Shown here piece by piece: positions 56,191-64,000 of a stretch of 64,000 nucleotides of DNA (positions are counted from its first letter, which is position 1; each line of letters starts with the position of its first letter). Where the stretch lies: NCBI GenBank assembly GCA_015178975.1, contig WHVD01000033.1, forward strand, positions 186,001 to 250,000. Direction: 5' to 3'. Position numbers and translations under genes: made by a program. This DNA is from Hysterangium stoloniferum. Lineage: Eukaryota > Basidiomycota > Agaricomycetes > Hysterangiales > Hysterangiaceae. The notes beneath the pieces were generated by a model. It saw only the letters and a program-made list of their open reading frames with translations, did no database searches and had not been told where the DNA came from.

Positions 56191-56234
56191 CTTCTGGAAC
56201 CTTCTAGAACCTTCTAGAAGCTTCCAGCATGTTC
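56191..56234 (+). promoter_or_regulatory. Heat shock element array
   Basis: TTC and GAA triplets alternate with exact 5-bp spacing at 56192, 56197, 56202, 56207, 56212, 56217 and 56222. An eighth TTC lies out of phase at 56232. Seven contiguous units form a canonical HSF binding array. It lies about 160 bp upstream of the TATA-like sequence of the same LTR. Confidence 0.85.
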
Positions 56235-56256
56235 CAGGGTATTCCCAGTTCATTTC

Positions 56257-56366
56257 CCATGACAGCTGTCAATCAGCTGTCAGTTTCCATTCAAGCTGTC
56301 AATCAGCTGTCACTTATGACAGCTGTCAACCAGCTGTCAACCAGCTGTCACTTATGACAGCTGACA
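56257..56366 (+). repeat. CAGCTGTCA repeat block
   Basis: The words tgacagctgtca (a perfect 12-bp palindrome) and cagctgtcaaycagctgtca recur about eight times between the HSE array and the TATA-like box. CAGCTG is an E-box core, so this is a likely cis-regulatory repeat of the LTR. Confidence 0.8.
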
Positions 56367-56485
56367 AGCCTACTGATGTATAACATATATAAGCTTGTAG
56401 TTAGTGACCTGAATAGTAACAACTTTCCTCAGACTTCAGTGTGTCACTGTGTCACGGCTTAGTAAGTCACAGGTCACATTTAACA

Positions 56486-56950
56486 TTCCTCGTGTGCGCT
56501 TGCCATACCAAGGGTCTTGCATCTTCCGAATGGTCTGAGAAAAGCAAGAAAGATAACTATAGTCAACGCGTCCACTGAAATATCCAAGAGGAGTTCAGGG
56601 CAATTTTTCACGAGGTGGGTGATCGTCGAACGTGAATATACTTTGTTTTCTGTCTTGCTCAGTGAACTGTTCGCCGCGACGCTCCAGGTTCATACTATTC
56701 ATCCATTGCTGTAGCTGTTAGATGTGACAATGGTAAGGTAGATTAAGGATTGTGAGGCACCGTACGGCCTTGCGAATGTCAAAGCTGACATCTAGCTGTG
56801 TCTCCTTGGCGAGCACCTTTATGGCGACAAACTCACTAGCATTGTTTTGATGCGGTCTGGAAGCCACGTAATTATGTTCCGGGGGGTATTTTCCGGAAAA
56901 CGAAGACGTAATTCGAATTCGTCAACGGTGTCGACACACCAGTGAAAGGT
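56486..56950 (-). pseudogene. R1-B repeated gene, upstream part
   Basis: The minus strand corresponds to 20870-20400: NSNYVFVFRKIPP near 56900, then broken frames through the LDVSFDIRK and PLVWQAHTRN regions. It joins the downstream part across the HSE-bearing LTR. Confidence 0.5.
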
Positions 56951-58263
56951 GTAGAGACTAACACATAGGAATGAACAGGGGAAGACAACTAACGTTCAAG
57001 AGAACCACGGATCTAGTCAAATAGTCCTTTAATATTAGATTGAATCAAATCAATTTTTCGCTACTACTCGCAATGACATAATTCAACATGACAATTGGTG
57101 GAATGAACTCCAGTCAACTGACATGGAAGCAGCAGGGGAACTGTCGGGGTAGGGAGTAAAATAAATTGTCGTGGCGTGTAGTTTGACGTTAACGACTGAA
57201 ACATTTGAAACAGACCATAAACAAGAAAATCTCGGGGAATGACTGCTTCACGCGGCGGGTCGTGGGTATTCTTCAGCTCTTAGTTCAAATGGGATTCCGC
57301 CTGACATGACCCCGAGCTACCTTTCTCTTATACAGGGTGAAAGCTCACGACATGTGGAGAAATGTCGGTGTCTTGATCGTGGTGTTTTCCATTGGTTTGG
57401 CCCCGGCTTCCTGTTCTCCCAAACAAAGGGCACGAGAAGAATGGTGGGACCGCCTTCTTTGAGACGCCGCAGTGGTATTCCATTGAAATTGTTACTGCTA
57501 GTATATGCGATGTGATTTCAGAGAGTAGTCATTGAAGTATATTCAACACCAGTGTAGAGAACCTCGCAGCGACTATTACAAGTGACTATCTTCGCTTTTA
57601 AATTGAATCAAATTATGTAGCTTCAGACAACTCAAGTTCGCATCATGTTTGAAATGGTTCTCACTACTAGATAGGATATCAGTCTAGCCGCTGGTGGTGG
57701 CCGCGAGCGTATTCAATGCATTTATGGCATCAATGCGTGCAACATACAGAACGCGTGGCGGCGGCGAAAAGTGACTGTATGCGCTCTTATATTTGCTCGG
57801 CCTATGGCAGCTTTATTGTCAAGTTTTCAATGGAAGAGAATTAATTTAAGGAATTCGCCCAGCACATTGACTCGCACGGTGTGGAGGCCCTTGGTGGGAA
57901 GATCATGGATCTTGTCGATTGAACATTACCCTGAAGGTATGATGAGCCTGAACGAGACATGCATCGAATTGGGGGTGGGGGAGACCTTTTTCAGACCTCC
58001 AGTAATATCTTACTTTAAAATGCGGATGTTAGCCTAATCACGGCAGTGCAAATGCATTCAAGCTCGCGGCGATAATGAAAAGTGACTACATAGTGCTTAC
58101 GTAGGTTCAAACCATATAGATTTACATCTGCAACTCCGGCTGAAATCCTGGTTTGGTTGAGATGTGTCGGCATCATCGAAGAGAAATAATTAGAAAGTGT
58201 CCAATCGATGGTGTAAGACCTTTGTCAGGGCAACCATGTGCCTTCAACACTGATTAGGGGGCT
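56951..58263 (-). repeat. R1 spacer repeat
   Basis: It is the best preserved spacer: ctgacatggaagcagcaggg, gaaacagaccataaacaaga, ctcccaaacaaagggcacga, cggcctatggcagctttatt, gaagatcatggatcttgtcg. A plus-strand frame at 57306-57515 is open in several copies, but there is no independent sign that it is translated. Confidence 0.55.
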
Positions 58264-60936
58264 CTAACTAGACCCTATCGACACACGAGTGGAAGGGGTG
58301 GCGACCACACAAAGGAGGGAATGTGCAGTCAAATTGAAATCCTCAAACAGCTGCCTGATGAATTGGTCATGGGTCGAGCCGCGCATGGCGTCACAATGTG
58401 GAAGGAGGGAAACGAGAACGGCGATGGTATTGACGCTGCGCACTGTGGTCAACGCAGATTCGGGCTCGGAAGATGCAACTATCAGCTTCAGAGTCAAGTC
58501 GATTATTTTTTCGCCAGACACTAGGAGAACCCAGTCTGGGCTCGTGTGGGTCAGAATGAGACTGGTAGGAAAGTTTCATGGGTGGATGTAAGACGGTGCT
58601 GGAAGATAAAATATAGTGAACGTACCGAACGATGGGCCCAATGAACGAAGAAACCACATTCAGCTGGTTGATGTGATCAGTGAGCAGCGTGTTATCGGTG
58701 AAGAAGGTTTCCAGGGAGCCAATACTCCCATACAGTGAGTTCGACGTGTGCCAATCAAGATGAAGTGTCAATGACGCTATATGGATGTTTATGTCGTCCA
58801 ATAAAACCCTCAATACAGCTCCAGCAATATCTCGAAACCATGCATCTTGTTGGATGCAACACACGAGAAGCTCTATAGGATATTCATAAAGGTGAAGTCG
58901 TTGTGTCTGATATTCACTGCTATGGTTTGGTGGGAAGGATGAAATGGTGTGATGGCACGACGCACGGTTGTAACCGGAATTCAATGCAACCTCTGATCGC
59001 CGTGAGCTCCTTTACAGATAGTGGACGCATGTGGCAGATCGCTTCCACGATACACGTAAGGCGGAAAAGGGGTAGGGGCCGATCATAATGAGATTCTGAT
59101 AGAGAACAGGCGATGTGTATGATAAATGTTGATGCAACCTCATCCAAGTTGGTGTGCAGCGGTGACTTGACTAAAACGTTGTAAAGTGATGACGTAATCA
59201 CCGGTGACTCGTCTAACCAATGGACGCCGGGACACCGCGAGAAAGTCCAAGCCAAGAATGTCATAAGCTCGGCAGTGTACGACATGTGACGTGAATATAT
59301 CGGAAAACTCTCTAAAACCTCCGTCGCTCTTCTCCGAATTTGAGGCGGGTATATAGGTCTACGAGTCAGATATGAGTATTTCCAGTGTATTCAATGATTG
59401 AGGTATCCCTACCTCGCTAAATCAGCACTGTCTTGAACTAGTCTTCCCAGTTTTGGCAGTGTAAGATGCTTGTGTAGAAACTTGCCAAAGGCACCACTGT
59501 ATTGTAACACATGGGTGATTTCCCCGTATATTGTCAGCTTTGCGATCAGCGAAGCTGTCTTAGCACTGTGAAGGATTTTCATCCCAACCCTTTCCAAACC
59601 AACTCCACAGTAATACCCGGGGCCAATTTCAATACTTGACATTGTCCCCTGACTCCACGAGATCATTCCCCAGTCATCGGCATGACTGCAATAGGGACTG
59701 AGGTTGGATGTTGTGTTGGTGGATATCTTAACGACATTCGGTGGGTCATGGTAGCCTATTTCTCCTTGACACTGAATACGCAGCATGTGAAACATATCAC
59801 ATGGAAATAGCATTATACTTTACTCACCCACTCATCAACCCAAATCTTTATATGGTTTGCAGACAGATGTATGTGTTGCCTACCATCGGGGGCCCGATGA
59901 AAGGCTGCTGTCTAATGCAGCCTTACATTGGCATCGGTCCAGACGTTGATAGGACCAAACTGTATTCCTCGAGAACGGCGAGTACGGTACACGATGATGA
60001 CGGTAAGTAAAAACGATATGTAAAAACGATATGAAAAAACTACTATGCGTGTCTGTGATAACGTAATCAGTATGTCGTAAGCCACCAGGCTTACACCCGA
60101 TAACATAAATCGTGGCCGGGTTCGTTACAACCCCATCGCTCTCGAAGCTTCTTCCTGAACATCTCTCTCATCCCTTTAACAGTCTCGTCCCGTTTCTCTG
60201 AAGTCAATACACCCGGGGAAACTAAAGGGTGGTAGCTCTTCAATGTCTTCAAGGTAGGTCCCAGCCATTGCCGAATCATCATTCCCCAGAGTCGTCTCAT
60301 TGAAAGTAGACATTGGTGGGTAGCAGTCTCACCTACACTAGAAGGGGGTGCCTTGCTTTTGGGCGGCCACCAGTCGGAGAGCTAATTCCATGAAGGTACA
60401 GTGTTATGGCTGTACTTACACTGGATACACAGCATTTCATTCCTGCCTTCAGGTTCCCTCACCTTCCTTGAACCTTATAGGCTCCACCGTAATGAGGTCA
60501 CTACTTCTTACACCTTCCACTGAAGGCTCACAAAGCATATAATAATGGTTCAGTCGATTGTCACATAGTATAGCATTTCTCAATGTCAGAGTTGAAAGCA
60601 AACAGCTTTTCTGATATCGAGAAGTGACATTGCCATGTACCTTATAAATGCAGTCCAAAGTGATACCCAATGATTGCTGCCTTCAAGTTGCCGCTGTCAG
60701 CCTCAGGCTTTGTCCAGAGAGATTGCACACTTCATTTTGAATTTTGCAAACTTTCACTGTGGAGAAACCCGGGGCCAGTGATGGCCTAGTCCCATTCATG
60801 GTAAACAATGTAATTTTTTCATTCGCCCTCGCCATATCCTTGGTTATGACAAATCCATCCGGGTGTGTATTAGCACATTCTAAATATAATCTCGTCTCAG
60901 GCGACACTGAGAGCTAGCCTTATTATTATCTCTCTG
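58264..60936 (-). pseudogene. R1-A repeated gene, most complete copy
   Basis: All six modules are present from right to left: NTHPDGFVITKDMARANEKI (60907-60683); CIYKVHGNVTSRYQKS and VEGVRSSDLITVEPIRFKEG (60670-60449); MSTFNETTLGNDDSAMAG and RWGCNEPGHDLCYR (60315-60091); CQGEIGYHDPPNVVKIST and GPGYYCGVGLERVGMKILHS (59813-59409); HTNLDEVASTFIIHIACSLS and LTAIRGCIEF (59285-58920); CCIQQDAWFRDIAGAVLRVL, then FLCVVATPSTRVSIGSS (58984-58264). Gaps between modules could be introns, but stops and a 198-bp insertion (59898-60095) also break the frame. No signal peptide, membrane segment or known domain is seen. Function is unknown. Confidence 0.6.
59898..60095 (-). mobile_element. Mini-LTR copy 2 (198 bp)
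   Basis: It is the reverse complement of the element at 54713: it starts TGAAAGGCTGCTGTC and ends CCACCAGGCTTACA. CCCGA is duplicated at 59893-59897 and 60096-60100. It interrupts the R1-A block that reads CNEPGHDLCYR. Confidence 0.88.
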
Positions 60937-61014
60937 GTTACATTTTACGCGAAGACTTGATTACTAACACTTCCCCTCAAGTCAAGTGTTAATAAGACCG
61001 AGTTTTTATGTAAA

Positions 61015-61977
61015 ATAGATGAGTTTTGGGCGAGGTAAAGCTTTGGTGAATATGTCTGCTGTCATATCATCAGTAGGACAATATGTAAGTGTAACTGTGC
61101 CGTTCTCCACAATTTCGTATATGAATTTGTATCATATGTCGATATGCTTTGTTCATCCTTGAAATCTATTATTCTTCGATATAATAATAGCGGCTTGATT
61201 GTCGCAATGGAATATGATTAATTTTGTAAATAGATGAAAAACTTCATTCATAAATTTGCGAATCCAGCATGCCTCTTTGATAGCATATGTGGCTGCGACG
61301 AATTCGGCCTCGGTGCTAGATAAAGTTACGAGTCTTTGGTTGTTTGAACTCCAACAGAATGCTCCACCATTTAATAGAAAACAATAACCTGACATTGAAT
61401 GTTGATCCGGTTGTTGTCCCCAATCCGCATCTGTATATCCCATTATTCCACTCTCATTTCTTCCCAATGTTAACTTGAAGTTTCATGTTCCTTTTAAATA
61501 TTTTAGTACTCTTTTCATTGCTTCCCAATGTACTCGTCCAGGATTCTCCATAAATTGAGATAGAATAGATACTGTGAAAGCAATATCTGGTCTTGTACCC
61601 ATTGCGGCCCACATTAGCGAACTGATGGCTTCGCGATATGGAACATTCTTCATATCTTCACGTTCTTTTGATGTAGTAGGACATAGTTCTTTCGATAATA
61701 ATGGTTTGGGATCCATAGGTAATGTAATTGGGACTGCATCTTGTAAGTTGAAACATTTGATGATTAAGTCGATATATGCGGTTTGCCCAAATGAGATTGT
61801 ATGTGCTTTGATATCGTATTTGACCTCTATGTTCAATAACCAATGTAATTCACCCATATCCTTCATCTTGAAATGTGATTTGAATTGCTCTTTTGTTTGA
61901 ATTATCCCTTCGTTTGTATTTGCAGTGATAGTGAGATCGTCCACGGCTACTGCAATAATGATAGTACTGTATTCCAC
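61015..61977 (-). pseudogene. Copia reverse transcriptase end and RNase H
   Basis: It reads IIIAVAVDDLTITANTNEGI (catalytic VDD), then FKMKDMGELHWLLNIEVKYD and RPDIAFTVSILSQFMENPGR. RNase H follows with GYTDADWGQQPDQHSMSGYC and LVTLSSTEAEFVAATYAIKE, then DDMTADIFTKALPRPKL at the end. TGA stops lie at 61483, 61153 and 61132. At the last two, TKHIDI-type sequence suggests former arginine codons. Confidence 0.9.
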
Positions 61978-63024
61978 TCATTTGTAGAATACAGCTGGAT
62001 TGGATAGTGAGCAAGTAAATCCCATTTGATTCATCACCTTGCTGAGTAGCTTGTACCATTCTCTACCCGATTGTTTTAAACCGTATAGAGCCTTTTTCAA
62101 TTTGAGTACTTTCGATGGTGGACCTTGAGGAAATCCCGGTGGTTGGTGCATATACACCATTTCTGTAAGCTTTGCATTCAAGTATGCATTATTAACGTCC
62201 ATTTGTTCTATCGGCCAGCTATTTTGGGCTGCTATGCCTGTGATAAGCCTCAGTGAAGCCAAACAAACAATTGGAGAGAACGTCTCTTCATAGTCTGTTC
62301 CAAATACTTGTGTAAAGCCTTGAGCTACTAGTCGTGCCTTGTATGTATCGATGTTTCCATTCACATCACGTTTTATTCTTAACGTCCATTTAGAACTGAC
62401 TATATTGATTCCTTCAGGTTTGTCGACGAGTTCCCAGGTGCCTAAATCGTGTAAGGCCTTCAACTCCTTTAAAAATGCTGGCTTCCACAATGGCCAATCG
62501 TTTCCTCTCATAGCCTCTTCCACTGCAGCTGGTACACCTTCTTGAATGTTTGCAATCATCCCTATCGTTTCTAACCTCTCGCTGTCCATTCTGTCTGTAA
62601 ACTCCATCCATTCCAATGGGCTATATGTGTCTGCATACAAAATATTTTTATCGACCATGATTGGCGGCTCACTTGGACTGTCTTCCCATAAAATTGAGTC
62701 TTCATCAAAACCGTTTTCGTCTTCTAATATAACACATGTAGCTTTACCGAATTGATCTGGTATTTGTAGTCTTGGAGAAAATTCGATCTGACTAGAACCT
62801 GCAGTACCTTCCCCTTGTCTAAGACAGCACATATAATCAGATGGAAATCTGGTTCTTGAACTTCATCTCAATTGCTCTTGAGGTAAGGATTCCATGGTTT
62901 CTGGTAGCTCTGGAATGCTAACTTGAGGCGATTTGGGCAATGGTACATCTGTGGGCATTTGAGGAGGTATCTTGTATGTTTTGTGTTCTAAATCCCTTCC
63001 TGATACGAGTATAGGAACTCCTGC
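61978..63024 (-). pseudogene. Copia linker and reverse transcriptase, N-terminal part
   Basis: A polar linker with TGA stops near 62863 precedes the RT. RT motifs: WPLWKPAFLKELKALHDLGT, LVDKPEGINIVSSKWTLRIK, YKARLVAQGFTQVFGTDYEE, MDVNNAYLNAKLTEMVYMHQ, PPGFPQGPPSKVLKLKKALY and GLKQSGREWYKLLS. The aspartate of MDVNNAYL is the first catalytic position. A TGA at 61978-61980 follows AVFYK. Confidence 0.9.
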
Positions 63025-63904
63025 TCATTTGGGGAATGCCACATTTCGTTCTACAGTCACAGTTTGTTTTTCTGGCCAATATATGCAGTGCCCTTCACTG
63101 TTAAAACTGTACCCGACCCAGTGGCCCTCTTTTGCCTTGGGTCCCAGTTTACCTCCCTCTGGCTCCATCCTCACATACACAGTCTCTCCCCATTCTGGTA
63201 AGTCACTTAGATTCGGCTTCTTGTTATGAACTAACTTGTATGTATGGTGTTTTTCCATCGAGAGCTGATGTTGCTGTTCTGTTCTTTAGATATACCGCAT
63301 GTTGTATGCATTCGCCCCATAGGAACTTGGGTAGATTGGCAGCAATGAGCATCGATCGGGTGTGTTCAACTAATGTTAGATTTAGTCTTTCCGCGACACC
63401 ATTCTGTTGGGGAGTATCATGAATGGTTAACTGTTGGAGGGTTCCACGTGAGGATAGATAGTCTTTGAACTCATTGGATGTATATTCGCCCCCATTATCT
63501 GACTGTAGTTTCTTAATCGTAATGTCTCTTTGTTGAGTTAGGAATGCCTCGTATGCTTTGTACTTTTGGAATGCTTCTCCCTTCGTTTTCATCAGGTAGG
63601 TTCTTGTTTCTCTTGTGAAATCATCAGTAAATGATATATACCATCTACAACCTCTGATGGTTTGAACTTCGGATGGCCCCCACACATCGGTGTGTATTTT
63701 CTGGCCTTGAGACTTGGCTCGTTCTGATTTCCAAACTTTTGGAATTGGTTCCTGAGTGATTTTCCCTTTGATACAGGCTTCACAAAATTTGATAGGCTTC
63801 AAGTGATCCAATGTAATTCCTTCGATTGCCCCATTTTCGACCATTTGCTTCACAGCAGCTGGTGCTATGTGTCCCATATGTGTATGCAGCTCGTTTATCG
63901 TCAT
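63025..63904 (-). pseudogene. Copia integrase region
   Basis: It starts with a GAG-pre-integrase zinc motif (LHTHMGHIAPAAVKQMVENG, then FCEACIKGKITQ). The integrase core follows: IHTDVWGPSEVQT, TDDFTRETRTYLM, LQSDNGGEYTSNEF and TPQQNGVAERLNLTLVEHTR, with both aspartates and the glutamate present. The frame changes near 63240, and the part 63258-63025 (WVGYSFNSEGHCIYWPEKQT) continues the C-terminal region before a TGA. Confidence 0.88.
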
Positions 63905-64000
63905 TGTAGTATAGGCATCACTCTGTAGATTATTGGTCTCGTGGATAATATAGCTTCATTGATATAGACTGTTGATTTGGTCGATTTGACCGCATATACC

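Larger units (their letters stand above)
56161..56485 (+). mobile_element. 325-bp solo LTR with heat-shock-element array
   Basis: It starts TGTTAAAACTG and ends CACATTTAACA (7-bp inverted ends TGTTAAA/TTTAACA). TTCCT is duplicated at 56156-56160 and 56486-56490, and the R1-B gene reads on across it. Near the start is an array of alternating TTC and GAA triplets. A block of CAGCTGTCA repeats follows, and then a TATA-like atatataa at 56385-56392. This order looks like a U3 promoter followed by R and U5. Confidence 0.85.
60937..64000 (-). mobile_element. Ty1/copia retrotransposon, 3' part
   Basis: The element enters from the right edge and ends near 60937. Gag-pre-integrase, integrase, reverse transcriptase and RNase H follow in copia order. 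After the last coding block comes a purine tract (on the minus strand cttgaggggaag) and the LTR start TGTTAGTAATCAAG at 60969. Only about 33 bp of that LTR remain before R1 sequence, so the 3' LTR is truncated. Several TGA stops interrupt pol. Confidence 0.9.

Noticed and set aside
57306..57515. Plus-strand ORF conserved in several R1 spacers (VEKCRCLDRGVFHWFGPGFL)
   Set aside because: Conservation follows the general DNA identity of the spacers, in both inverted and direct copies. There is no start context, no neighbour in frame and no known domain.

Overview
The window looks like a transposon-rich, probably heterochromatic stretch of a filamentous fungus, most likely an agaricomycete basidiomycete. 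That placement is an inference from chromodomain Ty3/gypsy elements, short GT-AG introns and the mix of Tc1/mariner, MULE-like and copia elements. I see no intact ordinary host gene, no rRNA and no functional tRNA. Nearly everything is a mobile element, a solo LTR, or a decayed copy of one repeated gene family that I do not recognise, here called R1 with two related modules R1-A and R1-B.

Layout: 1-6604 is rearranged R1 sequence in both orientations, with one unexplained short ORF (4481-4750). 6605-16019 is a minus-strand MULE-like element family that carries a PHD finger. A second partial copy lies at its left, two GypB solo LTRs (7383-8191 and 11814-12620) and a Tc1/mariner element (13907-15349) are inserted in it, and a 564-bp TIR element follows at 16543-17106. 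17660-23900 is minus-strand R1 sequence with a solo LTR at 21881-22157. 24060-34898 is a second Tc1-like element split by a nearly full-length chromovirus, GypB (24474-34416). GypB in turn carries a 1324-bp solo LTR in its 5' LTR, a 620-bp TIR element in its pol gene, and an antisense zinc-cluster gene in front of its 3' LTR. 34901-43143 is R1 with an LTR fragment (35393-37200) and an unidentified multi-exon gene remnant (40640-41560). 43144-50434 is GypA, a chimeric gypsy element with matching LTRs and a 5-bp target duplication. Its inside is a patchwork of three families. 50435-60936 is R1 again, with small insertions: a 302-bp tRNA-related element, two mini-LTRs, and a 325-bp LTR with a heat-shock-element array. 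60937-64000 is the 3' part of a minus-strand Ty1/copia element running off the window.

Decay has a clear signature. Almost all premature stops in the element genes are TGA where an arginine CGA is expected, and all five substitutions between the two GypA LTRs are transitions at CpG. Both gypsy integrases have lost one catalytic acidic residue through a G-to-A change. This fits CpG methylation and deamination, or a RIP-like process. Many insertions can be bounded to the base because 5-bp (LTR elements), 3-bp (TIR elements) or TA (Tc1) target duplications are visible.
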